From Oscillospiraceae bacterium (GTDB lineage Bacteria; Bacillota; Clostridia; Oscillospirales; CAG-272): 33,646 nucleotides of DNA. The translations under genes were made by a program, and so were the position numbers. Under the pieces are notes generated by a model. The model was not told where the DNA came from. It searched no databases and saw only the letters and a program-made list of their open reading frames with translations. The DNA is taken from positions 1-33,646 of the forward strand of contig SVRB01000003.1 of the NCBI GenBank assembly GCA_015065045.1. The letters run 5' to 3'. Of the stretch, positions 23,066 to 32,171 are shown piece by piece; position 1 is the stretch's first letter, and every line of letters begins with the position of its first letter.

Positions 23066-24394
23066 TTATTTCGTTTCGCCTATAAGGTCATAGTCAAGTG
23101 TTTCGGTTATTCTTACGTTATATATCTTACCCTCTGGAAGTCTCTTGCCGCAAGTAAAATAGATCTTACCGTCAATCTCGGGAGCGTCAGCCTGACTTCT
23201 TCCGTAATGCGCGTTCGAAACGGGATCATAACCCTCGCACAATACTTTTATAACCTTTCCGACTTTTTCTTCGTTCTTTTCTCTGTTTATATCATACTGC
23301 ATATCCATAATGATATCGCAGCGGTCCTGCTTTGTCTGTTCGTCTATCTGGTCTTCCAAATCGTAAGCAGGAGTTCCCTCTTCTCTTGAATATGTAAAAG
23401 CGCCGAGTCTTTCAAACTTCGTTTCCTTTAAGTATTCGCAAAGCTCAACAAAATCTTCTTCTGTCTCACCGGGGAAACCTGTTATAACAGTTGTACGGAG
23501 AGTAATATCGGGAACAGCTTTTCTGAGTCTTTCAACAGCGCTCTTGATTACAGCCTGACCACCGTGTCTGTTCATTCTCTTCAAAACGCTTTCCGAAATA
23601 TGCTGGATAGGCATATCTATGTATTTTACAACTCTGTCGTTACTCTTTATCTCCTCAACAAGCTCGTCAGTGATCTTGTCAGGATAGCAATACAAAAGTC
23701 TTATCCAGGGAATATTCGTTTCGCTCGTTATTCTCCTAATAAGCTCTGCAAGCTTATATTCACCGTAGATATCCACACCATATCTTGTTGTATCCTGAGC
23801 AACAAGAGTAAGCTCAAGCGCGCCTAAAGACTCAAGACTCTTTGCTTCTTCAACGATGTCCTCCATCGTTCTGCTTCTGAATTTACCTCTGATTGCAGGA
23901 ATAGCGCAATATGAGCACTTGTTGTCACAGCCCTCGGCAATCTTAAGATACGCCATATAATCGGGCGTCGTAACAAGTCTGTCACCGCCAAAGTCATAAG
24001 CATCCTTGTCACCGTATTTCTCAACAAACTTCTTGTTTTCTACAGCCTTTACAACCTCGACAATATCGTGAATGGAGGAAACACCCATAATAGCATCACA
24101 TTCGGGAATTTCCTTTACTATCTCGCCCTTATATCTTTCTGCCAAGCATCCTGCAACGATTATACCTTTGCAGTTTGCATTTTGCTTAAGCCATGAAGCA
24201 TCAAGAATATTATCAATAGCTTCCTGCTTTGCGCTCTCGGTAAAAGCGCAGGTGTTTACAATAATTATGTCAGCTTCGCTCTCCTCGGGAGTAATCTCAT
24301 ATCCTGCCTTGTAAAGCTCGTTGAGCATAATTTCGGTATCTATAAGATTCTTCGGACATCCAAGCGAAATAAATCCGATTTTATTCTTCTTCAT
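23066..24394 (-). CDS. rimO: Ribosomal protein S12 methylthiotransferase RimO
   Basis: About 442 residues. The N-terminal UPF0004 domain has the three cluster cysteines in SLGCPKN, NTCAF and GCLAER. The radical-SAM motif CDNKCSYCAIP (C-x3-C-x2-C) is near residue 150. A C-terminal TRAM-like region follows. The N-terminus KIGFISLGCPKNLIDTE marks RimO rather than MiaB. It adds a methylthio group to Asp of ribosomal protein S12. The track start at 24421 adds MHTRGCLKK without a Shine-Dalgarno. The ATG at 24394 matches the family start and gives a 14-base overlap with recX. Confidence 0.94.
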   Translation of the reverse strand: MKKNKIGFISLGCPKNLIDTEIMLNELYKAGYEITPEESEADIIIVNTCAFTESAKQEAIDNILDASWLKQNANCKGIIVAGCLAERYKGEIVKEIPECDAIMGVSSIHDIVEVVKAVENKKFVEKYGDKDAYDFGGDRLVTTPDYMAYLKIAEGCDNKCSYCAIPAIRGKFRSRTMEDIVEEAKSLESLGALELTLVAQDTTRYGVDIYGEYKLAELIRRITSETNIPWIRLLYCYPDKITDELVEEIKSNDRVVKYIDMPIQHISESVLKRMNRHGGQAVIKSAVERLRKAVPDITLRTTVITGFPGETEEDFVELCEYLKETKFERLGAFTYSREEGTPAYDLEDQIDEQTKQDRCDIIMDMQYDINREKNEEKVGKVIKVLCEGYDPVSNAHYGRSQADAPEIDGKIYFTCGKRLPEGKIYNVRITETLDYDLIGETK

Positions 24395-24899
24395 TTTCTT
24401 CAAGCAACCTCGTGTATGCATATTTTATTTCAGCGTAACCATAGCCGTATCTTGCCAAAGCGGCATTCACCTTTTGGGCAGTCTTGCTGTCGCGTATCTT
24501 TTTTACCAAGTTCTTCTTGCGAATAAGCTTTACGCAGTTTTCCTCAAAATCCACGTCAGATACACAATCCTCAAAGCTTTCAGAAATAAGCTCTCTGTCA
24601 AACCCTTTTCTTTGAAGTTCAAGCTTGATCCTGCCGCGCCCGTACAGCTTTTTGTCAGCTAAATATTCGGTATAAGATCGAATAAGTCTCGCGTCATTTA
24701 TAAGTCCAGCCTCTTTCAGCTTTACAACAGCGGAATCTATCGTCTCTTTGTCAAAGCCGCGGTTTGAAAGCTTATCGCGTAAGCTTTTCTCGGTATTATC
24801 AGCAAAAACAAGTATATTTGTCGCCGCTGTCATAATATCCTTTGCCGACTTATTCTCTGTCTTATTGTTTATGTTTTCAGAATTTTTATATTCTTTCAT
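24381..24899 (-). CDS. recX: RecX, regulator of RecA
   Basis: 172 residues made of tandem three-helix repeats: KSLRDKLSNRGFDKETIDSAVVKLKEAGLINDARLIRSYTEYL, then KLYGRGRIKLELQRKGFDRELI, then a third repeat. RecX binds RecA filaments and usually inhibits them. It starts 9 bases after recA and overlaps rimO, so the level of RecX is tied to RecA. Confidence 0.92.
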   Translation of the reverse strand: MKEYKNSENINNKTENKSAKDIMTAATNILVFADNTEKSLRDKLSNRGFDKETIDSAVVKLKEAGLINDARLIRSYTEYLADKKLYGRGRIKLELQRKGFDRELISESFEDCVSDVDFEENCVKLIRKKNLVKKIRDSKTAQKVNAALARYGYGYAEIKYAYTRLLEENEEE

Positions 24900-24908
24900 A
24901 CCTGTCTA

Positions 24909-26012
24909 TCAATTTTCAAGATCAGCAACGGAAATATCAAAATCTTCATCGAGATCAATATTTTCCGACTGCGCTCCCTCTCCGTTTTTAAATCTTTCGA
25001 GAATTCTTTCCTCTACAAGCTTAAACAATTCGGGATTATCCTCCAAAGCCTGACGAGCATTATCTCTACCCTGAGCAAGACGGTTGCCGTCAATATAGAA
25101 CCAAGCTCCGCTCTTTTCGATAATTCCCATATCAACGCCAACTTCAACAAGCTCGCTTGACTTTGATATACCCTTACCGTACAAGATATCAAATTCAGCA
25201 GTCTTGAAAGGAGGGGCAACTTTATTTTTAACGATCTTACATTTAACTCTGTTACCGTATGATTCAGAACCGTTCTTAAGTGTTTCAACACGTCTGATAT
25301 CAATTCTTACGGAAGCGTAGTATTTAAGCGCAGTACCGCCTGAGGTTACCTCAGGGTTTCCGTACATAACGCCGATCTTCATACGGAGCTGGTTAATAAA
25401 GATAACAACGCAGTTAGACTTTGCGATAGAACCTGAAAGCTTACGCAATGCCTGAGACATAAGTCTTGCCTGTCCTGCAACCTGAGCGTCTCCGATATCA
25501 CCGTCAATTTCCTGCTGTGTAACAAGCGCCGCTACAGAGTCAACTACAACAACGTCAACAGCACCTGAACGTACCAAAGCATCAAGAATACCGAGCGCCG
25601 CTTCACCGCTTTCGGGCTGTGAAACAAGAAGCTCGTCAACGTCAACACCAATAGCTCCCGCATACTGAGGGTCTAATGCGTTTTCAACGTCTATATATGC
25701 AGCAGTACCGCCGGTTTTCTGAACCTCAGATACAACGTGCAAAGCAAGTGTAGTTTTACCCGATGCTTCAGGGCCGTAAATTTCAATTATTCTTCCTCTC
25801 GGAACACCGCCGACACCCAAAGCCAAGTCCAAAGACAATGACCCCGTAGATACAGCAGTAACGTTCATGCTTGTATTTTCGCCAAGCTTCATAATTGAGC
25901 CTGCGCCGTGATCCTTTGTAATCTGCATAAGCGCAGTTTGAAGCGCTTTTTTCTTCGCTTCTTTATCTTGTATTTGTCCAACAGTTTCAGTCTTTTTTGC
26001 TTTCTGTGCCAT
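24909..26012 (-). CDS. recA: Recombinase RecA
   Basis: 367 residues, full length. Walker [10 protein letters not shown] (about 74-82), the stretch VVDSVAALV, and the DNA-binding loop region [22 protein letters not shown]. The C-terminus is acidic ([17 protein letters not shown]). RecA forms filaments on single-stranded DNA for recombination and SOS induction. AAGGGGAT precedes the ATG. A SigA promoter is seen upstream, but I saw no clear LexA box. Confidence 0.98.
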   Translation of the reverse strand: MAQKAKKTETVGQIQDKEAKKKALQTALMQITKDHGAGSIMKLGENTSMNVTAVSTGSLSLDLALGVGGVPRGRIIEIYGPEASGKTTLALHVVSEVQKTGGTAAYIDVENALDPQYAGAIGVDVDELLVSQPESGEAALGILDALVRSGAVDVVVVDSVAALVTQQEIDGDIGDAQVAGQARLMSQALRKLSGSIAKSNCVVIFINQLRMKIGVMYGNPEVTSGGTALKYYASVRIDIRRVETLKNGSESYGNRVKCKIVKNKVAPPFKTAEFDILYGKGISKSSELVEVGVDMGIIEKSGAWFYIDGNRLAQGRDNARQALEDNPELFKLVEERILERFKNGEGAQSENIDLDEDFDISVADLEN

Positions 26013-26087
26013 AATTTTAATATCCCCTTCTTTTTATCTGCAAACGATTAAAAATCTTCAAAAAATTACACACTTACATATAAAATT

Positions 26088-26116
26088 ATTTTATCAAATT
26101 CTAACCGTTTTGTCAA
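26088..26116 (-). promoter_or_regulatory. SigA promoter of the recA-recX-rimO-pgsA operon
   Basis: TTGACA (26111-26116), 17 bases, TAAAAT (26088-26093) on the minus strand, about 75 bases before recA. Confidence 0.8.
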
Positions 26117-26177
26117 TCTTAACATTATATCTATTATACTTTATTTACAAAATATTATATACTTTTTGCAAATACTG

Positions 26178-26186
26178 TGATATAAT
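26178..26186 (+). promoter_or_regulatory. Candidate extended -10 promoter for yqhQ
   Basis: TGATATAAT is a perfect extended -10, about 80 bases before the yqhQ ATG. There is no convincing -35 at 17 bases, as is usual for extended -10 promoters. Confidence 0.45.
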
Positions 26187-26267
26187 AACATAAACAAAAA
26201 AATGTTTCTCCCCACGTTTAACTTTTTTAATAAATATAACTAATTCAAACCAAAGAGGATATAACAA

Positions 26268-27266
26268 ATGGCAGAAAAAAATTGTCGTCTCGGTACTGTC
26301 GGCGGTCAAGCCGTTATCGAAGGCGTTATGATGAAAAATAAAGACAAATTTGCCCTTGCCGTACGTATGCCCGAAGGTAACATAAGAGTTACCGAGGACA
26401 GCTGTAAAAGCATTAAGGACAAATACAAAATATTTAATCTTCCCATAATCAGAGGAATTGTAAATCTTGTTGAATCGATGATCTTGTCGATGAAAACACT
26501 TACTATTTCCGCTGATGCTTTTGGAATAGAGGAAGAAGAAACCAAGTTTGAGATATGGCTTAAAGAAAAATTCGGAAAAAGCCTTATCGACGTTATAATG
26601 GTGATAGCAATGATTCTCGGAGTTGCTCTCGGAGTCGGACTTTTCTTCTTTCTTCCGTTATGGCTTTCATCGTTCGTATCAAAGGGTACAAGCGGAGAAT
26701 CAAAATGGTACGCAACCCTCATTGAAGGTGGAATTAAGATTGGTATTTTCATTTTGTACATCTGGCTCGTTTCATTTATGAAGGATATTAAGCGTGTATT
26801 TGAATATCACGGTGCTGAACATAAAACGATCTTCTGTTATGAAGCAGGAGAAGAGCTTACTCCCGAAAACGTAAAGAAATTCAAAAGATTTCATCCCAGA
26901 TGCGGCACAAGCTTTATTTTCGTAATACTTTTGCTCAGCATACTCGTTTCGTCCATTGTGTATTCACTTCCCTTTATCAAGTCAAGCATTTATCTTAAGT
27001 TTGCATCAAAGCTTTTAACCCTTCCGCTTACTGTCGGTATCGGATATGAATTTATAAGATTTGCAGGAAAGCACGACAACGTAATTACAAGACTTTTGTC
27101 AGCTCCGGGTCTTTGGATGCAAAAGCTTACCACAAAAGAACCTGATGAAACACAGATCGAAGTAGCTATAGCATCACTCAAATGCGCTCTTCCCGAAGAA
27201 TTTCCCGAAGCCAGAGAAATATATAACCCCGAAGAATACAAAAAGGCAGAAGTAACAAAAGAATGA
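26268..27266 (+). CDS. yqhQ: YqhQ-like DUF1385 membrane protein
   Basis: 332 residues. The N-terminal GGQAVIEGVMMKNKDKFALAVR, the central EYHGAEHKTIFCYEAGEELTPENVKKF and the HPRCGTSFIFVILLLSILV stretch are the DUF1385/YqhQ signature. Membrane helices lie near 115-140, 155-175, 215-240 and 245-265. Function unknown; the histidine/cysteine-rich centre (HGAEHKT, HPRCGTSF) looks like a metal or catalytic site (inference). It is first in the run to prmC, prsA-like and rsgA, overlapping prmC by 4 bases. Confidence 0.9.
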   Translation: MAEKNCRLGTVGGQAVIEGVMMKNKDKFALAVRMPEGNIRVTEDSCKSIKDKYKIFNLPIIRGIVNLVESMILSMKTLTISADAFGIEEEETKFEIWLKEKFGKSLIDVIMVIAMILGVALGVGLFFFLPLWLSSFVSKGTSGESKWYATLIEGGIKIGIFILYIWLVSFMKDIKRVFEYHGAEHKTIFCYEAGEELTPENVKKFKRFHPRCGTSFIFVILLLSILVSSIVYSLPFIKSSIYLKFASKLLTLPLTVGIGYEFIRFAGKHDNVITRLLSAPGLWMQKLTTKEPDETQIEVAIASLKCALPEEFPEAREIYNPEEYKKAEVTKE

Positions 27267-27970
27267 ACGATATCGATATTATAAAATCGTATTATTCTGG
27301 TGATGAACTAAAAATTGCGCTCGAAAAATACGAAAGCGGAATTCCTGCTGCTTATATCATAGGTGAATGGGAATTTTTCGGAGACAGATATTACGTAAAC
27401 GAAGACTGTCTTATTCCGCGATGCGATACAGAAAGAGTTGTCGAAAAGGTTCTTTCTTGCATAAACGGAAGTAAAACCATTGCCGATATATGTACGGGCT
27501 CAGGCTGTATTGCAATTTCTGTTTTAAAAAGAAAAACAGAAGCTGTCGGACTTGCCATTGATATTTCAAGTAATGCTATAGAAGCTGCAAAAAAGAACGC
27601 TGAGATCAATAATGTTTCTGACAGACTTGAATTTATCTGCGCTGATATATTCAGTGATCCTTTAGGCGATAAAAAATTTGATATAATAATTTCAAACCCA
27701 CCGTATATACGCACAGACGTTCTCGACTCTCTTGATGAATACGTAAAAAAAGAACCCGTAATAGCTCTTGACGGCGGAGATGACGGTATGATGTTTTACA
27801 ATTATATCGTTACTAACTGCAAAAAGAACCTGAAACAAAACGGCATATTTATTTTTGAAATAGGCTATGATCAGGAAGATAGCATAAAACTATTGGCAAA
27901 GCAAAACGGCTTTGACTGTGAAATTACAAAAGACTACTCGGGCAACCCCCGTGTTGCTTTATTAAAATAA
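27263..27970 (+). CDS. prmC: PrmC, release-factor glutamine methyltransferase (short N-terminus)
   Basis: 235 residues. The SAM-binding motif I is IADICTGSGCIAISVL, and the NPPY catalytic motif is in IIISNPPYIRTDVL. The LIPRCDTE segment is the PrmC substrate-side signature (LIPRPDTE in most). It methylates the Gln of the GGQ motif of release factors. Family members are usually about 280 residues. Here the N-terminal helical domain is roughly 40 residues shorter. Overlap with yqhQ (ATGA) fixes the start. prfA, its usual neighbour, is absent here. Confidence 0.9.
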   Translation: MNDIDIIKSYYSGDELKIALEKYESGIPAAYIIGEWEFFGDRYYVNEDCLIPRCDTERVVEKVLSCINGSKTIADICTGSGCIAISVLKRKTEAVGLAIDISSNAIEAAKKNAEINNVSDRLEFICADIFSDPLGDKKFDIIISNPPYIRTDVLDSLDEYVKKEPVIALDGGDDGMMFYNYIVTNCKKNLKQNGIFIFEIGYDQEDSIKLLAKQNGFDCEITKDYSGNPRVALLK

Positions 27971-27990
27971 TATATTTCTTTGGAGGAAAT

Positions 27991-28992
27991 ATGAAAAGAT
28001 CAATAAAATTACTCAGTTTAATACTTGCTCTCATTATGTCAGCATCTATTCTTACAGGATGCTTCGGAAGAAGAAAAGGCGAGCCCCCTGTTTCAACATC
28101 CGATAAAAGGGTTGTTATGACACTCGGTGGATACAACGTTACTTACGATTTTTACAGATATCTTTTCCTTAACACAAAAGACTATCTTTCTGACGGCGAT
28201 AAAGACTTCTGGACAAAAGAAGGCAATGACGTTGAAATGGTAAAGAAATATATTATTGATTCGCTCAATGATACTTATGCAATGTTTACTCTTGCAGATA
28301 AATATGAAATTACTCTTCCCGACGAAGAAAAGAGTTATATTGATAATATGATCCAGCAGAGCAAGGGCACGATGACTGATGAGGAATTCAAGAAATCTCT
28401 TGCAGAAAGCTATATGACACCTGAATTATATAGATTTATTCTTGAAGTACAGCAGCTCGAAATTTTGGTATACAATCACATTATTGCAGAAGACAGCGGT
28501 ATTATTTTTGCAGATGACAAAACGGTAAAAAAAGCAGTAAGTGAAGATTTTGTAAGAGCAACTCATATACTTTTCTTAATTGAAGACGAAGAAGGAAAAA
28601 CTGAAAAGAAGGAATTAGCCGATCAGCTTCTCCAAAGACTTAAAAACGGCGAAGACTTTGAAGCTTTAAAAGAAGAATACAGTGAAGATACCGGCCTTAA
28701 GGGCAATACCGACGGATATTACTTCTTGCGTGGCGTATACGATAAAGCCTTTGAAGATGCAGCGTTTAATCTCAAAGAAGGCGAAATAAGTGAAGTTGTT
28801 ACAAGTGATCTCGGATATCACATTATAAAAAGACTTCCCATTGATGATAAATACGTTGACGACAACCTCGAGGATCTTCGTTCTCAGTATTTAACTTCAA
28901 AGTATTATGAAATAATCGAAGAAACGTATAAGGATTTTGAGGCAAGCTATAAAAAGGATTACTCTGACATTAAGCTTGATTCCTTCAACTGA
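27991..28992 (+). CDS. PrsA/SurA-like peptidyl-prolyl isomerase lipoprotein
   Basis: 333 residues. The type II signal peptide ends in the lipobox ILTGC. A SurA-like helical chaperone region (about 35-180) is followed by a parvulin rotamase domain (about 190-290) with RATHILF, FEALKEEYSEDTGL and DLGYHIIKR. The conserved histidines in ATHIL and GYHII are present. It should fold exported proteins on the outer face of the membrane, like PrsA. GGAGG lies before the ATG. The stop overlaps the rsgA start (TGATG). Confidence 0.88.
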   Translation: MKRSIKLLSLILALIMSASILTGCFGRRKGEPPVSTSDKRVVMTLGGYNVTYDFYRYLFLNTKDYLSDGDKDFWTKEGNDVEMVKKYIIDSLNDTYAMFTLADKYEITLPDEEKSYIDNMIQQSKGTMTDEEFKKSLAESYMTPELYRFILEVQQLEILVYNHIIAEDSGIIFADDKTVKKAVSEDFVRATHILFLIEDEEGKTEKKELADQLLQRLKNGEDFEALKEEYSEDTGLKGNTDGYYFLRGVYDKAFEDAAFNLKEGEISEVVTSDLGYHIIKRLPIDDKYVDDNLEDLRSQYLTSKYYEIIEETYKDFEASYKKDYSDIKLDSFN

Positions 28993-29915
28993 TGTGTATG
29001 AGCGAATTTATTAAGGGTACTATAATAAAAGGGCTCGGCGGTCTTTACGAAATATTGACCGAAGACGGAAACAGAATAAACTGCAAGGCAAAGGGGTCTT
29101 TCAGACACGAAAAAATAACGCCCTATGCAGGCGACAACGTTATAGTTAAGCAAACGGACAACGGCGCTGTTATAGAAGAAATAACAGACAGAAAAAACAA
29201 TCTAATCCGTCCGCCCGTCGCAAATATTGATATATTATTTGTAATCATCGCGGCGGCGAAACCCTCTCCCATATTGGCTATCACCGACAAGCTTATTTCG
29301 ATTGCCGAATTTAACAAAATCGAGCCGGTGATTATCGTAAGCAAGACCGACCTTGACGGTGCGGAGGCTGAACGAATTGCCGATATATACAGAAGATCAG
29401 GCTTTACTGTGTTTACGTCAAGCATTGACAGCGACAAGAAATCTCTCACCGAATTCGTAAAGCAATACGCAAACGGAAAGATCTCCGCATTTGCAGGAGC
29501 GTCGGGCGTTGGAAAATCAACGGTCATTAACGCTCTATTTCCCAAGCTTTCACTTGAAACGGGTGACGTTAGCCATAAGACCGAAAGGGGTAAGCATACA
29601 ACAAGACACGTTGAGCTTTTCGGACTCGACTATTTGACAGACGATGAGAATATGACCGGTTACATAGCCGATACTCCGGGATTCAGTCTTATTGATTTTA
29701 CAAGATTTGACTTTTATAAAAAGGACGACCTTGTGTACACGTTCAGAGAATTTGACGACTATCTCGGCACTTGTAAATATACAAAATGCTCACACACAAC
29801 CGAGGACGGCTGTAAGATCATCGAGGCTGTCAATAACGGAATTATCCCAAAAGAAAGACACGACAGCTATATTGAAATTTACAACACAATAAAAAATAAA
29901 CACGATTGGGATTAA
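28992..29915 (+). CDS. rsgA: RsgA, ribosome small-subunit-dependent GTPase
   Basis: 307 residues. An N-terminal OB fold (GTIIKGLGGLYEILTEDGNRINCKAKG) is followed by a circularly permuted GTPase with G4 VSKTDL first, then G1 GASGVGKSTVIN, then G3 DTPGF, and a C-terminal zinc knuckle (CKYTKCSHTTEDGCKI). It releases RbfA and checks late 30S assembly. Either the ATG at 28992 or that at 28998 could be used. Translation is coupled to the preceding lipoprotein. Confidence 0.96.
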   Translation: MCMSEFIKGTIIKGLGGLYEILTEDGNRINCKAKGSFRHEKITPYAGDNVIVKQTDNGAVIEEITDRKNNLIRPPVANIDILFVIIAAAKPSPILAITDKLISIAEFNKIEPVIIVSKTDLDGAEAERIADIYRRSGFTVFTSSIDSDKKSLTEFVKQYANGKISAFAGASGVGKSTVINALFPKLSLETGDVSHKTERGKHTTRHVELFGLDYLTDDENMTGYIADTPGFSLIDFTRFDFYKKDDLVYTFREFDDYLGTCKYTKCSHTTEDGCKIIEAVNNGIIPKERHDSYIEIYNTIKNKHDWD

Positions 29916-29922
29916 GTAAAAT

Positions 29923-29953
29923 AAAAACGGATGCAATAAGCATCCGTTTTTTT
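29923..29953. terminator. Bidirectional terminator between rsgA and the flavin reductase-like gene
   Basis: ACGGATGC and GCATCCGT arms (29927-29947) flanked by A and T runs. It ends both convergent operons. Confidence 0.9.
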
Positions 29954-30542
29954 ATTTCTTTTTGTTATAATGCTTTTTCGGCTTTTTCTTCTTAACGGAA
30001 AAACCGAAGTTACCAATCTTCTTACCAAGCTCAAAATATTCGCCGTGAGCAAAAGCGCACAGCTTCGCTTTTTCAAGATGAAGCTTACCATCCTCGCCAA
30101 GCAAGCTTTCGTCAACGTTTATGGCAGTTATATCAGCAATAAACATATGATGCGAACCAAGCTCAACTATATCAGTTACCTTACATTCAAGATTCATAGG
30201 ACATTCTTCGATCAAAGGACATTCAACCGTCTCAGCCTTAGCTTTTGTAAGCTTGCATTTTTCAAATTTGTCAACCTTTGCACCCGTATATATCCCGCAA
30301 TAGTCCGCTTCCTTTACAAGCGAAGAGGGGGTAAGATTTATGACAAATTCTTTTGTTGACTTAATCATCTCAAAAGAGTGTCTTTGCGGTCTTACAGATA
30401 TATAAGTTTTCGGAGGATTTGAATTAAGTATTCCCGTCCATGCGATCGTGATAATATTAGAATTATCCATATCACCGCACGATACCATAACAGGCGGAAC
30501 GGGTGCTAAAAGAGTACCGCCCTTCCAAACAACCTTACTCAA
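29952..30542 (-). CDS. Flavin reductase-like (FMN-binding split-barrel) protein
   Basis: 196 residues. The start TTAG-type motifs TLLAPVPPVMVSC, then NIITIAWTGILNSNPPKTYISVRPQRHSFEMIKSTKEFVINLT, and HHMFIADI near residue 130 place it in the flavin reductase (PF01613-like) family that binds FMN. Substrate unknown. The start is TTG, with its AAAGGA site inside the last codons of ddl, so translation is coupled to ddl. The C-terminus ends in an unusual lysine-rich tail (VKKKKPKKHYNKKK). Confidence 0.85.
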   Translation of the reverse strand: MSKVVWKGGTLLAPVPPVMVSCGDMDNSNIITIAWTGILNSNPPKTYISVRPQRHSFEMIKSTKEFVINLTPSSLVKEADYCGIYTGAKVDKFEKCKLTKAKAETVECPLIEECPMNLECKVTDIVELGSHHMFIADITAINVDESLLGEDGKLHLEKAKLCAFAHGEYFELGKKIGNFGFSVKKKKPKKHYNKKK

Positions 30543-30548
30543 TTTATT

Positions 30549-31631
30549 TTATCCTTTCTTTTGCTGAACAGCAAGATCAACAAGCTTATCAATAAGATTT
30601 GTATACGTATATCCGCTATGTATTGCCATTTTGGGATAGAGACTTATTGAAGTGAAACCGGGAAGCGTATTTATTTCATTAAATACGATTCTCTCTTCCT
30701 CTCCGCACACGAAGAAATCAACTCTTGAAAGACCCTTGCAGTCAAGTGTCTTGAAGATCTTTTCTGCTGTATTTTTCAAATTTATCCAGGTTTCTTCTTT
30801 TACCTTCGCAGGAATCTGGTTTGTTGACGTGCCGTTATTGTACTTGTCATCGTAGTCATAGAAATCAGCATCAGAAATAATCTCACCGCAAGTGAGCGCA
30901 ACAGGATCTTCGTTGCCGATCACAGCGACCTCTACTTCTCTGCCGACTATGGCTTCTTCAATAAGAATCTTACCGTCAAACTTTTCGGCATTTTCGATTG
31001 CAGCTTTTAATTCAGTATCGTTTCTTGCCTTTGACACTCCAACAGATGAACCTGAGTTTGCAGGTTTAACGAAAACGGGATAACCAAGTTTTTCCTCAAC
31101 ATCGCTCTTAATAGCGTCAAATTCGTTTGCAACCTGACCTTTTAAAACGTAAACGCATTTTGCAAGAGGGATATCGTAGTTTTCGAGAAGCATTTTTGTA
31201 AACGCTTTATCCATACATACTGCAGATGATGCGCATCCGGGGCCAACGTATCCAACACCACTCATATCGAGCATACCCTGAAGTCTTCCGTCCTCGCAGT
31301 ACGCTCCGTGCATAACGGGAAATACAGCGTCAACAGCCACTCTTTCAGCTTTGCCGTCAGCGTCTACAGCATATACGGCATGATCGCCGAAGCTCGTGGA
31401 AAAGAGTGCTTTTTTAAGGAACGCGCTATCATTTGCCCAAGTGTTGTTTAATATATTTTCGTCAGCGCCACTATACAAGTACATCTTACCGTCTCTTGTT
31501 ATGCCCACTCTTGAAATATTGTACTTTTCTCTGTCAATGTTTGAAAGAACAGAATAAGAAGACTTTAAGGAAACCTCATATTCTGTGGAATTTCCACCAA
31601 ACATTATGCACAAATTTATTTTTTTCTCCAT
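30549..31631 (-). CDS. ddl: D-alanine-D-alanine ligase
   Basis: 360 residues with the ATP-grasp fold. Motifs: MFGGNSTEYEVSLKSSYSVL at the N-terminus, VFVKPANSGSSVGVSKA, ILIEEAIVGREVEVAVIGN and FNEINTLPGFTSISLYPKM. It makes the D-Ala-D-Ala dipeptide of peptidoglycan. I see no vanHX-like neighbours, so a housekeeping role is more likely than glycopeptide resistance. GGAG lies about 10 bases before the ATG. Confidence 0.95.
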   Translation of the reverse strand: MEKKINLCIMFGGNSTEYEVSLKSSYSVLSNIDREKYNISRVGITRDGKMYLYSGADENILNNTWANDSAFLKKALFSTSFGDHAVYAVDADGKAERVAVDAVFPVMHGAYCEDGRLQGMLDMSGVGYVGPGCASSAVCMDKAFTKMLLENYDIPLAKCVYVLKGQVANEFDAIKSDVEEKLGYPVFVKPANSGSSVGVSKARNDTELKAAIENAEKFDGKILIEEAIVGREVEVAVIGNEDPVALTCGEIISDADFYDYDDKYNNGTSTNQIPAKVKEETWINLKNTAEKIFKTLDCKGLSRVDFFVCGEEERIVFNEINTLPGFTSISLYPKMAIHSGYTYTNLIDKLVDLAVQQKKG

Positions 31632-31671
31632 TACAAATCATCTCCGTAAATATCGTATATAATACCATATT

Positions 31672-31700
31672 ATTCTATCATAACCCGATATGTTTGTCAA
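31672..31700 (-). promoter_or_regulatory. SigA promoter of ddl
   Basis: TTGACA (31695-31700), 17 bases, extended -10 TGATAGAAT with TAGAAT at 31672-31677. Confidence 0.8.
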
Positions 31701-31720
31701 TAAATCCATACCATAAGTTA

Positions 31721-32106
31721 TAATACGGGAGGAGCAAGCCCCTCCCCTACCAATATCAATATTTTCTCATAAAGCAATAAATCTTCCACATACCAGGGAG
31801 GGTTCCGAGGGAGGAAATCCCTCGGCCGTTTGAAAGGGTGGGGTCAGGGGGAGGGGAGGATCGGAACTCCCCTCCCTTGTGCCTTCTTTGGTTACTTTCT
31901 TGACACGCAAGAAAGTAACGTAAAAAAAGAAAAGATAATATTATTTTGACAAATAATACATCTTAGAAAAAAAGAAAAAAGCTGACGCTTTTTTCGAAGG
32001 AGCACAAAAAGTCAGGAGCTTCGCTCCCGAACCCACACCAAAGATGCTTTTTGAAAAAAGCACCTTTGGAATCCGCAAAAACTTTAATACTTTATTATTT
32101 TTGCAA
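31721..32106 (+). repeat. Multi-hairpin dispersed repeat, copy B
   Basis: Same series as 3150-3625: H1 GGGAGG/CCTCCC (31727-31746), H2 CCGAGGGA/TCCCTCGG, H3 GGGAGGGG/CCCCTCCC, H4 GTTACTTTCTTG/CAAGAAAGTAAC, the AT palindrome (31934-31959), a short hairpin GAAAAAAGC/GCTTTTTTC in the slot, H5 GGAGC-TTC-GCTCC, and H6 CCAAAG..TGCTTTTT/AAAAAGCA..CTTTGG (32038-32069). No credible gene lies in the 540 bases between ddl and clpC. The ddl promoter occupies the left edge and the clpC terminator the right edge. Confidence 0.85.
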
Positions 32107-32130
32107 AAACTATAAATAGGCAAATTATCA

Positions 32131-32160
32131 CATAAAAATAATCCCCTTTAAATAAAGGGG
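32131..32160 (-). terminator. Terminator of clpC
   Basis: CCCCTTT and AAAGGGG arms (32143-32160) with an AAAT loop. The minus strand then reads ATTATTTTTATG. It lies about 11 bases past the clpC stop. Confidence 0.8.
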
Positions 32161-32171
32161 ACTATTTTTAT

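Noticed and set aside
26013-26267. LexA/SOS box before recA
   Set aside because: I looked for a GAAC-N4-GTTC-like palindrome near the recA promoter and saw none. A degenerate box cannot be excluded by eye.
30549-31631. Van-type D-Ala-D-Lac ligase
   Set aside because: There are no vanH, vanX or sensor-kinase neighbours, and the sequence reads as an ordinary Ddl.
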